Below are positions 9,220-16,919 of a stretch of 64,000 nucleotides of DNA, piece by piece. The position numbers were made by a program, and so were the translations under genes. The notes under the pieces are model-generated. The model saw only the letters and a program-made list of their open reading frames with translations. It made no database searches and was not told the DNA's origin. Position 1 is the first letter of the stretch. Every line of letters starts with the position of its first letter. The DNA is from Labilithrix sp. (lineage in GTDB: Bacteria > Myxococcota_A > Polyangia > Polyangiales > Polyangiaceae), in assembly GCA_019637225.1 (NCBI GenBank), contig JAHBWC010000026.1, forward strand, positions 1-64,000, written 5' to 3'.

Positions 9220-9532
9220 GGATCCTCCTCGGAGTACGCCCGGCTCATCGGCACCGACGAGACGGCGGAGTCACGACGAATGGTAGCAAGGCTGGGACCG
9301 CCCTTGCGACAACCTCGAACGCGCGTGCGTGTCGTCTCCTCCCACCACGTCGCACCATCGGTTCCACGAGGGTTTTGCGGCCGAGCTCGGTCGATCGGTT
9401 GCGCAACGATCGAGTCGGGTGGATCGCGACCGGCTCAGACCTGAGGTGGGCCTCCAGCGACGTTGGGGGGCAGGACCTGCGATGGGGCCTCGGCTCGCGC
9501 TTCGACGGCGCTCTCGGACCGCGCCGTACGGC
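9220..9532. other. Intergenic region upstream of the DsbD-like gene
   Basis: About 310 bp with no supported gene. It should contain the minus-strand promoter of the DsbD-like gene. A perfect 10-bp palindrome, GTTGCGCAAC at 9398-9407, is the only distinct structure seen; an operator role is possible but unsupported. Confidence 0.35.
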
Positions 9533-10294
9533 TCAGTTCGCGCTCATCTTGGCGAGGGTCGCGCGTGTCATCCGGACCTCGCCTTCGAGCGCGATGCCGA
9601 GCGCGGGACGGGATGCGGTCGTTCGCCGGAGGAAGGCCTCGAGGTAGCGCTTCGCCGCGGTCCATTCGCCCGCCGCGTACGCGAGGTGACCGAGCACGAA
9701 GCGACCGTAGCCCTGGCCGCACGGCGCCTCGGCGAGCTGCGTGATCGTCTCCTGGAGATCGTCGACCTCTTCGCCTGCGGCCATGCGCGCGAGCGCAAGG
9801 TGCGCGCGGTAGAGCGGCTTGTCCTTCGTGCCCCAGCGGGCGGCGCGGGAGAGCGCCGCGGCGGACTCCGCGTAGCGCTGCGCGAGGAAGAGGGCGCCGC
9901 CGAGCGTCCAGAGGTGGAAGGGCCGGCGCGACGCGGGGCCCCTCCGGGCGGCTGCGCGGAGGTGAGCGAGCGCGCCCTCGAGATCGCCGCTCGCGAGCGC
10001 CGCGCGCGCGGCGTCCTGGTTCAGCACGTCGGCGAGGACGTCGAGCTCGAGCGCCTGAAGCGCGACCGTATGCGCCTGCTGGAAGCGACGCCCCTCGAAG
10101 AGCGAGAGGTAGAGCTGCCGGAGCAGCATCGCGTGGGTCGTTCGATCGAGCGTGGCGCGCGAGGCGAGCCCACGCCGCGCGTACATCGCGCGGGAACGGG
10201 CACTCCGCGCGGCCATCGCCTTGCGCAGGAACTCCTCGGGGTCTGCCGAGCTCGCTCTCGGAGCCGTCGCCCGCACGGGCGGCTTGCTTGGCAC
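9533..10294 (-). CDS. TPR-like helical repeat protein
   Basis: About 253 residues of Ala-rich helices whose repeated pattern (small residues with aromatic spacing such as ALFLAQRYAESAAALSRAARW) looks like degenerate tetratricopeptide repeats. There is no signal peptide, so it is likely cytoplasmic and a protein-interaction scaffold. An ATG at 10330 is in frame, but the 12 codons between use A/T-rich third positions unlike the rest; the GTG at 10294 is preferred, giving a leaderless or nearly leaderless transcript from the promoter-like sequence at 10301-10330. Confidence 0.65.
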   Translation of the reverse strand: MPSKPPVRATAPRASSADPEEFLRKAMAARSARSRAMYARRGLASRATLDRTTHAMLLRQLYLSLFEGRRFQQAHTVALQALELDVLADVLNQDAARAALASGDLEGALAHLRAAARRGPASRRPFHLWTLGGALFLAQRYAESAAALSRAARWGTKDKPLYRAHLALARMAAGEEVDDLQETITQLAEAPCGQGYGRFVLGHLAYAAGEWTAAKRYLEAFLRRTTASRPALGIALEGEVRMTRATLAKMSAN

Positions 10295-10300
10295 TCGAAA

Positions 10301-10330
10301 AGTGTAGCACGCACGCTTTTTGGCGGCCAA
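10301..10330 (-). promoter_or_regulatory. Candidate sigma-70-type promoter for the TPR gene, overlapping an inverted repeat
   Basis: On the minus strand TTGGCC (plus 10325-10330) is followed after 18 bases by TACACT (plus 10301-10306). The predicted transcription start falls at or next to the GTG at 10294. The inverted repeat GCTTTTTGGC/GCCAAAAGC (10315-10334) covers the -35 element and could be an operator. Confidence 0.35.
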
Positions 10331-10436
10331 AAGCCGCTGGCGCTTGTGCCGCGTTTCGCGACGCCTCGACGTTTCAGGTGCGCCGTGTCGGAAGACCTTG
10401 GGAGAGAGCCGGCGGCCGTGCTACGCGTTCGCCCGC

Positions 10437-10718
10437 ATGCGTTGGTTGTTCGGAGCCTGTCTCCTCTGCTGCGTTGCCGGTTGCGGCCGCAAGGCGACGC
10501 GTGCCGACTGCGAAGCCGTCGTCGACAAGAACGTCGAGGTCAAGCTCCGAGCCGACGGCGTGACCGACCCGTCGCTGGTCCAGAAGCGCAAGGACGAGCT
10601 TCGCGAGTCTCTCAAGGAAGACATCGACAAGTGTGTGGGCAAGCGCGTGACGGACGGAATGTTGTCCTGCGTCAAGGGCGCAGAGACCGCCGAACAAGTC
10701 GACAAGTGCCTTCGATGA
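10437..10718 (+). CDS. Small lipoprotein, first of a related pair
   Basis: A 93-residue protein with a signal peptide and lipobox (CVAGC). The mature part is a charged helical segment with spaced cysteines near both ends (DCEAVVDK, DKCVGKR, LSCVKG, DKCL), a pattern shared with the next gene. It ends in an ATGA overlap with that gene, so the two are translationally coupled. Function unknown. Confidence 0.7.
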   Translation: MRWLFGACLLCCVAGCGRKATRADCEAVVDKNVEVKLRADGVTDPSLVQKRKDELRESLKEDIDKCVGKRVTDGMLSCVKGAETAEQVDKCLR

Positions 10719-11044
10719 CACGACCTCCGGGGGGAGGCAGCCGCGGGCGTGCGATCCTCTTCGCGCTCCTCGGGGCGGCGTGCGTCTGCTCGCTCGGCGC
10801 GTGCAAGAAGAAGATCTCGCAGCCGCAGTGCGATCAGCTGCTCGACCACTTCGCCGAGCTCGTCGTGAAGGAGAGGTACGCGGACGCGGGCCCGGAGGCG
10901 ATCGCCGCCGAGCGGGCGCGCGAGCGTCAGGAAGCGAAGAACGCGGACGAGTTCAAGAACTGCACGACGGCGGTGCAAGCGAACGAGCACGAGTGCGCGA
11001 TGAAGGCCGAGTCCTCGGACGCGCTCATCAAGTGCCTCGAGTGA
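10715..11044 (+). CDS. Small lipoprotein, second of a related pair
   Basis: A 109-residue lipoprotein (lipobox SLGAC) whose mature part repeats the layout of the upstream protein: QCDQLLDHF near the start, a charged helix, then spaced cysteines (NCTTAV, HECAMK, IKCLE). The ATG overlaps the upstream stop. The two look like an ancient tandem duplication. Function unknown. Confidence 0.7.
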   Translation: MTRPPGGGSRGRAILFALLGAACVCSLGACKKKISQPQCDQLLDHFAELVVKERYADAGPEAIAAERARERQEAKNADEFKNCTTAVQANEHECAMKAESSDALIKCLE

Positions 11045-11139
11045 TCGTCCGCGCTCGCGCGGCCGCGCGATAGCCGTACCTCGCGCTCATCGACGATGAG
11101 CGCGAGACGCCGAGCGACCCGCGCGCGTCGTGACGCGGA

Positions 11140-11475
11140 TCACTTCTGGTGGGCGGCGCGGCCGGAGAGCTTCTTCTTGCCGGCCTGCTTCGTCGGCTCG
11201 TCCACGCCCCAGAGCGTGTCCGCGCCGAGCTTGCACGCCTGGTCCTTCAGCTCGCGCATGCACTCGTCGTCCGAGATCGACTCGTCGCAGCTCGCCTGCA
11301 CCGGGCCGATGTTGTCGGTCTGGTACGTGGGCTCCTCGGGGAAGACCTGGATCTCGCAGCCGGGCTTTTGCGGCGGGTATTTCCCCGGCTTCTTCGGCTC
11401 GGAGCCGCAGGCGGCAGAGGCGAGGCCCGAAGAGAGGAGGAGCGCGGCGACGACGCAAGGTCTCCAGATCGACAC
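11140..11475 (-). CDS. Small lipoprotein, weakly RcsF-like
   Basis: A 111-residue lipoprotein with GTG start and lipobox-like SAAC. The mature domain includes YQTDNIGPVQASC and a helix ending KLGADTLWGV. That strand-helix ending in LGAD resembles small envelope lipoproteins of RcsF/DUF4156 type, but the similarity is short and rests on memory. It lies 9 bp downstream of the NRDE gene, probably co-transcribed. Confidence 0.55.
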   Translation of the reverse strand: MSIWRPCVVAALLLSSGLASAACGSEPKKPGKYPPQKPGCEIQVFPEEPTYQTDNIGPVQASCDESISDDECMRELKDQACKLGADTLWGVDEPTKQAGKKKLSGRAAHQK

Positions 11476-11484
11476 ACCGAGAAG

Positions 11485-12264
11485 CTATCCGGTTTTTTCC
11501 GCCTCCGCACGCGCCAAGCTCGCGAGGTCGATCGCGCTGAACGGCGTCACGCAGGGCGGGCCCTCGGCCCAGAGCATCCGCGCGCGCTCGAGTGGGCGCC
11601 GCCCGTCCGCGGCGTCCGCGAGCGTGAGCACCATCGCGCTCCGAGTGCCGTAGCGGAGCTCGTCGAGATGGATGCATGTCGCGCCCAGCGGATCGCGCGC
11701 GTCGTGCTCGGCGAGCAGCGCCGTCGCGCGGGCGGCGTCGAAGGGGCGGGCGTTTCCGAGCTGGCTCCACCGCGCCATGATCTTCCGGACGCGCTCGTGA
11801 GCGCCGTCGCCCTCGCCGGCGCCGAACGAGCGCTCCGTCACGACGGCGAGGCCGTCGCCGAGCGTGAGCTTGGCCAGCTCGCGGCCGTCCGAGACGGTCG
11901 CGAGCACGTCGCGGTCGTCGGCGTAGACGAGGTGGAAGCCGTTGTGGCGCGTCGGATCGAGGCGGCTCATCGCGTCGTGGATCGCGCGCGCCGTCGGGAG
12001 ACGAAGCGCATCGGTCACGAGCGCCCCACGCGAGACCCGCGCGGGATCGCGCAGGCCGAGGTAGCGGTTCGTGATCGCGACGAACACGCCGTGCTCGTTC
12101 AGCCCGAGCCAGGTGCCCCCGGCGACCTCGTCCCTCGGGGCGATGAAGCCTCCGTCCCAGCGCAGCGGCGGAGAGGACGCGCGGTCGCGCTGCTCGTCCC
12201 GGTTCGCCACGACGACGAGCGACAGGCCGGGGACGGTCCTCGCGGCGATGAACAGGGTGCACAT
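11485..12264 (-). CDS. NRDE (TANGO2-like) family protein
   Basis: A 259-residue protein starting MCTLF with the family-defining ANRDE motif near residue 20 and GGTWLGLNEHGVF near residue 50. NRDE/TANGO2 proteins have an Ntn-hydrolase-like fold with Cys2 exposed after Met removal. Eukaryotic TANGO2 has been linked to lipid or haem handling, but the bacterial role is not established. Length is normal. No signal peptide, so cytoplasmic. Confidence 0.82.
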   Translation of the reverse strand: MCTLFIAARTVPGLSLVVVANRDEQRDRASSPPLRWDGGFIAPRDEVAGGTWLGLNEHGVFVAITNRYLGLRDPARVSRGALVTDALRLPTARAIHDAMSRLDPTRHNGFHLVYADDRDVLATVSDGRELAKLTLGDGLAVVTERSFGAGEGDGAHERVRKIMARWSQLGNARPFDAARATALLAEHDARDPLGATCIHLDELRYGTRSAMVLTLADAADGRRPLERARMLWAEGPPCVTPFSAIDLASLARAEAEKTG

Positions 12265-12336
12265 GCCCGGACCATAGGGCCAAACGCGGCGAGTCGGGGC
12301 GCGGAAGACCTCGCCGCCAGCGGCCGCGCTCGCGCG

Positions 12337-12819
12337 TTACCTCGTGCGCCGAGGCGCTTGCTCGAGGCGGCGGCGCACGCACTCGAGCAGATCGCGCGGG
12401 AGGCACGGCTTCGTGCAGACGTCGTCGGCCCCGGCCGCCCGCGCGGCCTCGACGTTCGCCGGAGTGCTGTTGCCGGTCACGACGATGACGATCACGTGGG
12501 TCGTGCGCGGGTTCGACTTGATGAGGCGCGTCGCCTCCCAGCCGTCGAGCTTCGGCATCGACAGGTCCATGATGACGACGTCGGGAGGGGCCTTCGCGAT
12601 CTTCGCGAGCGCCTCTTCGCCGTCGCAGGCCTGGTCCGCGTCGAACCCCGAGTGCTCGAAGTACGTCGCGTACAGATCGCGGTTGTCTTCGACGTCGTCG
12701 ACGATCAAGACGCTCGCTGCGACGCGGTCCTCGGCGCTCCGGCGTGCTCCGCCTCCACGAACCGGCTCGTCGGCCGACCCGTGCTCCCGACGGGCTGCGC
12801 GCAGCTTACCGTCAAACAT
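12337..12819 (-). CDS. Response regulator receiver domain protein
   Basis: A 160-residue protein: a 33-residue unstructured leader, then one REC domain with Asp41/Asp42, phospho-acceptor Asp85 (VVIMDLSMPK), Thr115 and Lys137 (CTKPC). No output domain. The ATG at 12819 is preferred to an upstream codon at 12900 because the intervening sequence is less coding-like. Resembles receivers that end in RRLEQ and partner hybrid kinases; no kinase is adjacent. Confidence 0.82.
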   Translation of the reverse strand: MFDGKLRAARREHGSADEPVRGGGARRSAEDRVAASVLIVDDVEDNRDLYATYFEHSGFDADQACDGEEALAKIAKAPPDVVIMDLSMPKLDGWEATRLIKSNPRTTHVIVIVVTGNSTPANVEAARAAGADDVCTKPCLPRDLLECVRRRLEQAPRRTR

Positions 12820-13014
12820 CTCATGGAAACCGTTGCAGGCAACGCCGGGGCCGACAAGGTGGCGGGTCGTCGCATCCCGATCGGTTTGTAGGCGCCGCAC
12901 CGCCGCTCGAGCCTCGCGGCGACGGCGCGTTCGGCGCCCGCTTCGATTTGCGGGTCTTCTGCTGGCGCGCCGTGACTCGCGCTGCTCAGCGTCGCGGCCG
13001 GGCGTCGCCCCGGA

Positions 13015-13920
13015 TCACTCCGCCGCCGCTGCGGTCTTCGGGAGCAGCGGGAAGCCGAGGGCCTCGCGCTGCGCGTAGTACGCCTCCGCGACGCCCTTGG
13101 CGATCCCGCGCACGCGACCGATGAAGCGCGCGCGCTCGGTGACGCCGATCGCCCCGCGGGCGTCGAGGACGTTGAACTGATGGGCGGCCTTGACGACGAA
13201 GTCGTAGGCCGGAAGAACGAGCTTCTTCTGCGGATCGTCCGAGAGCGCGAGGAGCCGCTTGGCCTCTTTCTCGTACTGGTCGAACGCGGCGAAGTGGGCG
13301 GGGACGTCGGCCTGCTCGAAGTTGTAGGTCGACCACTCCCACTCGGCGCGCTTCGCGATCTCGCCGTAGGAGATGCCGGGCGCGTACGCGAGGTCGTAGA
13401 CGGTGTCGACGTCCTGCAGGTACATCGCGATGCGCTCGAGCCCGTAGGTGAGCTCGCCCGAGACGGGCCGGCAGTCGATGCCGCCGACCTGCTGGAAGTA
13501 GGTGAACTGGCTAATCTCGAGACCGTCGAGCCAGACCTGCCAGCCGAGACCCCAGGCGCCGAGCGTCGGCGACTCCCAGTCGTCCTCGACGAAGCGCACG
13601 TCGTGCTCCTTCGGCTTCGTGCCGATCGCGAGGAGCGACTCGAGGTACTGGTCCTGGATGTCGAGCGGCGAGGGCTTGAGGATGACCTGGTACTGGTGAA
13701 ACTGCTGCAGCCGGTTCGGGTTGTCGCCGTAGCGCCCGTCGGTCGGCCGGCGTGACGGCTCGACGAACGCGACGTTCCACGGCTCCGGACCGATCGCGCG
13801 GAGGAAGGTCGCCGGGTTGTACGTGCCCGCGCCGACCTCGGAGTTGTACGGCTGAACGATCACGCAGCCGCGCTTCGCCCAGAAGGCCTGGAGCGCGATG
13901 ATCATCTCCTGGAAGTACAT
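13015..13920 (-). CDS. glyQ: Glycine--tRNA ligase alpha subunit
   Basis: A 301-residue protein, close to the 303 residues of E. coli GlyQ, beginning [14 protein letters not shown] and containing the diagnostic [19 protein letters not shown] (residues 23-41), [17 protein letters not shown] and [11 protein letters not shown] segments. The alpha subunit forms the class II catalytic core for glycine activation and works as an alpha2beta2 enzyme with GlyS. glyS is not next to it and was not found in this window, which is unusual because glyQ and glyS usually form an operon. A GGAG lies 10 bases before the ATG. Confidence 0.95.
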   Translation of the reverse strand: MYFQEMIIALQAFWAKRGCVIVQPYNSEVGAGTYNPATFLRAIGPEPWNVAFVEPSRRPTDGRYGDNPNRLQQFHQYQVILKPSPLDIQDQYLESLLAIGTKPKEHDVRFVEDDWESPTLGAWGLGWQVWLDGLEISQFTYFQQVGGIDCRPVSGELTYGLERIAMYLQDVDTVYDLAYAPGISYGEIAKRAEWEWSTYNFEQADVPAHFAAFDQYEKEAKRLLALSDDPQKKLVLPAYDFVVKAAHQFNVLDARGAIGVTERARFIGRVRGIAKGVAEAYYAQREALGFPLLPKTAAAAE

Positions 13921-14050
13921 TCCCGTCGTCTCCTGCCCGCGCCGGGCGCGGGTGCCTCCTTCGATACCACGCTCCGGGCGCGCGCGAAGCCCGCTCGTGC
14001 GGTCGTGTTCGCTCGCGCGTGTTCGTCGCCTTCCTGTAGGCTCGGGCCCA

Positions 14051-14764
14051 ATGACTCGAACGAGCGCATGGGTGGTCGCGGCGACGCTGGCGGCGGTGGC
14101 TGGGATGTTCGCCGTGGCGTGCGGCGACGATACGGAGGCCACCGAGGGCCCGGGCGGGGCCGACGCGGCGTCGCCGGGAAATGACGGCGGCGGCTCGTCG
14201 GGCGACGACGACGACGACGACGATGACGCGGGCCGCGGCAAGCCCGACGCCGCCGACGAGGTCGACGCCGGCGACTCGTGCGTCGGCAAGTACACCGCGC
14301 CGAACATCCAGAATAGCGGCCCGTGCGGGACGACCCCGTTCGGCGAGCCCGCCGCGGCGTTCGGCCCCGTGGACGCCACGGATCCGGACTACAAGGGCAC
14401 GACGCTGGCCGACGGCATCTACGACGCGATCAACGCGGAGCGCGCGAGCGCCCTGTCCGGCTCGTGGCGCGAGACCCTCGTCGTGAAGGGCAACCGCTTC
14501 ACGCGCGTGCGCCAGGTCGACACGGGCAGCGGGAGCGGTCCCGGCGCCATCTCGTACCGCGCCGGGACGATCGAGTACGGCGCGAGCGGCACCCCGCAGC
14601 AGGTCCGGTTCACCTACGACTGCGCCCAGACCGGCGACAACCCCGTCGACGCGGGCGTCGACAACCTCCCCTCCGACGCGGTCGTCGAGACGGACTGCAG
14701 CGCTCGGATCCGCTACGGCGCGTCCGGGATCCGAGTGTCGCTGCGGCGTCGCGCGAGCCTGTAG
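14051..14764 (+). CDS. Lipoprotein with Asp-rich linker, unknown function
   Basis: A 237-residue protein with signal peptide and lipobox (AVAC), then a low-complexity Gly/Ser/Asp linker including eight consecutive Asp, then a Cys-containing domain with paired strands ([17 protein letters not shown] and QQVRFTYDC) that looks like a small beta barrel. Family not recognised. Typical of the myxobacterial surface lipoprotein style seen throughout the window. Confidence 0.7.
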   Translation: MTRTSAWVVAATLAAVAGMFAVACGDDTEATEGPGGADAASPGNDGGGSSGDDDDDDDDAGRGKPDAADEVDAGDSCVGKYTAPNIQNSGPCGTTPFGEPAAAFGPVDATDPDYKGTTLADGIYDAINAERASALSGSWRETLVVKGNRFTRVRQVDTGSGSGPGAISYRAGTIEYGASGTPQQVRFTYDCAQTGDNPVDAGVDNLPSDAVVETDCSARIRYGASGIRVSLRRRASL

Positions 14765-14854
14765 GCGAACCTCGAGCGCGACCCGGCTTCGGGCGCGCAC
14801 GGGCGCGCACTCGAGGCTCGGTGCTCGGCCGGTTGGGGTCGCGGGGGGCGCGAG

Positions 14855-15544
14855 ATGAGCTATGAGAAGGCCGTGCGTCGTCTCGAGCTCCTCAAGCAGG
14901 TCCACGCCGACCTCGACGCGTGCACCGCGTGCCCGAAGATGATCGGGCCTGTGGTCCACGGGCCGCCGGTGCTCGGCCGCGTGATGCTCGTCGGTCAGGC
15001 GCCGGGACCGCGTGAGGGGAGCTTCGGCCGTCCCTTCGCGTGGACCGCGGGGCGAACGCTCTTTCGCTGGTTCGAGGAGGCGATGGAGGTGAGCGAGGAC
15101 GACTTCCGCGCGAACGTCTACATGGCGGCCGTCGCGCGCTGCTTCCCCGGCAAGGCAAAGGGCGGCGGCGATCGGAAGCCGGACGCGGAGGAGATCGGCC
15201 GGTGCAAGTCGTTCCTCGCGCGCGAGGTCGCGATCCTCCGGCCGGAGCTCGTGCTCGCCGTCGGCTCACTCGCGATAAACGAGGTCCTCGGCGAGCTCGC
15301 GGCGAAGAAGAAGCTCGACGCGCTCGTCGGCGGCGCGATGCGCGCCCGCTGGCACGAGCACGAGACCGACGTGGTCGCGCTGCCGCACCCGAGCGGGGCG
15401 TCGCCGTGGCACAAGATGGAGCCGGGCAAGACGCTCCTCGCGAGCGCGCTCGACGAGGTGAAGCGGCACCCCGCGATGGCCGCGATCCTCGCGACGCTGG
15501 GCCGAGGGCGCGCGGCGGCGGGCGCCGCGTGGGTCGCGCCGTGA
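14855..15544 (+). CDS. Uracil-DNA glycosylase family protein (family 4-like, Fe-S)
   Basis: A 229-residue protein. Four cysteines with family 4 spacing (Cys23 and Cys26, then Cys96 and Cys117) should bind a [4Fe-4S] cluster. Motif A reads GQAPG (47-51) and motif B reads HPSGAS (178-183). Family 4 enzymes remove uracil from deaminated DNA to begin base excision repair. The stop overlaps the GTG of the next gene (GTGA), implying coupling to a secreted metalloprotease, an odd partner. A G-rich ribosome-binding site precedes the ATG. Confidence 0.85.
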   Translation: MSYEKAVRRLELLKQVHADLDACTACPKMIGPVVHGPPVLGRVMLVGQAPGPREGSFGRPFAWTAGRTLFRWFEEAMEVSEDDFRANVYMAAVARCFPGKAKGGGDRKPDAEEIGRCKSFLAREVAILRPELVLAVGSLAINEVLGELAAKKKLDALVGGAMRARWHEHETDVVALPHPSGASPWHKMEPGKTLLASALDEVKRHPAMAAILATLGRGRAAAGAAWVAP

Positions 15545-16188
15545 AGGCGGCCCAGCCCCGCGCGCGTCGCGTCGCGACCGTCGTCTCCGTCGTGGTCGCG
15601 CTCTCGCTCGCCGTCGCCGGTCAGGCTGCGGCGGCGGAAGAGCCGATCTTCGGCCTCTCGATCGCGATCGCGCGGGACGACAAGGGCGAGCGCGTCGTCG
15701 ACGACGCGTGGGTAGAGCGGCAGATCGACGACGCGAACGGGTTCTTCGCGCCGCTCGGCACACGCTTCCGATGGACGATCGAGAAGCCGCTCGCCGAGCC
15801 GCACGGCGAGCTCCACACGCGCGCCGATCGCAATGCGCTCACGCCGCTCACCGAGACGAACGCGATCGACGTGTTCGTCGTGCGCGCGCTCGAGGACGTC
15901 GACGAGCCCGGACGCTACCGGATGGGCGTGTGCTGGACGGGCCGCGGCGGCAAGCGCTTCATCGTCGTCGCCCGGACGGCGCGACCCACGGTGCTCGCGC
16001 ACGAGCTCGGCCACTTCTTCGGCAACCGACAGCACAGCGAGGTCGTGAACAACCTCATGAGCTACTCGCGGGACGGCGGGACGGTGTTCCTCGACGCGCG
16101 CCAGAGCGAGACGATCCAGCGCTCGACGAGGTCGTTCCTCGAGACGGGCCGGCTCTTGGACGTCGGACCGCCGCGCCGCCTTCGCTGA
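15541..16188 (+). CDS. Secreted zinc metalloprotease with metzincin-like HExxH
   Basis: A 215-residue protein with a signal peptide (to about residue 36). The zinc motif HELGH is at 154-158 with Gly161, and a Met-turn-like NLMSYS follows at about 172. In metzincins the third zinc ligand sits ten residues after the first His; here position 164 is Gln and the next His is 165, one residue late. The domain is small, so it may be a minimal reprolysin-like peptidase. GTG start overlapping the upstream stop. Confidence 0.72.
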   Translation: MKAAQPRARRVATVVSVVVALSLAVAGQAAAAEEPIFGLSIAIARDDKGERVVDDAWVERQIDDANGFFAPLGTRFRWTIEKPLAEPHGELHTRADRNALTPLTETNAIDVFVVRALEDVDEPGRYRMGVCWTGRGGKRFIVVARTARPTVLAHELGHFFGNRQHSEVVNNLMSYSRDGGTVFLDARQSETIQRSTRSFLETGRLLDVGPPRRLR

Positions 16189-16278
16189 CGCGCGCCGCGC
16201 CGAGAGGTGCGGGTCGAGTCCTGCAAGTGCCCGATATCGTTATGTTGTAGCGAAGCGCACAGCGTCGCGCTTTTTCGC

Positions 16279-16305
16279 GGAACCTTCTCGGCGGCCGCTC
16301 GTGTC
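16279..16305 (+). promoter_or_regulatory. Candidate ECF-type promoter before the ECF sigma gene
   Basis: GGAACC (16279-16284) and GTC (16303-16305) have the sequence and roughly the spacing (18 bases) of ECF sigma promoters of the GGAAC/GTC class. Location suggests autoregulation. The start point would fall almost on the first ATG, implying a very short leader or use of the ATG at 16329. Confidence 0.35.
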
Positions 16306-16313
16306 ACTGGGCG

Positions 16314-16919
16314 ATGATGGCTCTGGCCATGAGCGCGGCCTTTCCGCCTGCACCGAGCGAGGCGCCCGCCTTTCTCGACACCGCGCTCGTCGCCCGGTGC
16401 CGCGCGCAGGACCCGGCTGCGTACCGCGCGTTCGTCGTGCGCTACGAGCGGATGGTCTTCGCGCTCCTCTCGCGGATGCTCGACCGGAGCGATCCCGACG
16501 TCGAGGATCTCGCGCAGGAGACGTTCGTCCGCGCGTACCGCGCCTTCCCGAGCTTCGACCCCTCCGGCCCGGCGAAGGTGTCGACGTGGCTGCTCACGAT
16601 CGCCACGCGCCTCGCGCTCGACTCGCGCAAACGCCGCCGGCTCGCAGTTCGAGAGATCGACGAGGCGCTCGACGCGACGACCGGGTCGACCCCCGAGATC
16701 TCGCTCGAGCGGCGTGAGCTCGGCCGCGCGATCGGAGACGCGGCCGCGAAGCTTCCGGACGAGCAGCGCGCGGCCTTCGTGCTCGCCGAGCTCCACGGGC
16801 TCGGCATCGCCGAGATCGCCGAGGCGCTCGGCGTCCCGGAGAACACGGCGAAGACGCGCCTCTTTCGCGCGCGCGAAAAGATGCGGGCGTTCTTGGCGAG
16901 CGAGTGGAGGCACCAGTGA
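16314..16919 (+). CDS. RNA polymerase ECF sigma-70 factor
   Basis: A 201-residue sigma factor with region 2 (VRYERMVFALLSRML through DVEDLAQETFVRAYRAF, about residues 42-82) and region 4 (LPDEQRAAFVLAELHGLGIAEIAEALGVPENT, about 142-173). Regions 1 and 3 are absent as in ECF factors. It overlaps the next gene, a FecR-type transmembrane protein that is probably its anti-sigma factor. Several ATGs open the gene; the first is used. Confidence 0.92.
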   Translation: MMALAMSAAFPPAPSEAPAFLDTALVARCRAQDPAAYRAFVVRYERMVFALLSRMLDRSDPDVEDLAQETFVRAYRAFPSFDPSGPAKVSTWLLTIATRLALDSRKRRRLAVREIDEALDATTGSTPEISLERRELGRAIGDAAAKLPDEQRAAFVLAELHGLGIAEIAEALGVPENTAKTRLFRAREKMRAFLASEWRHQ

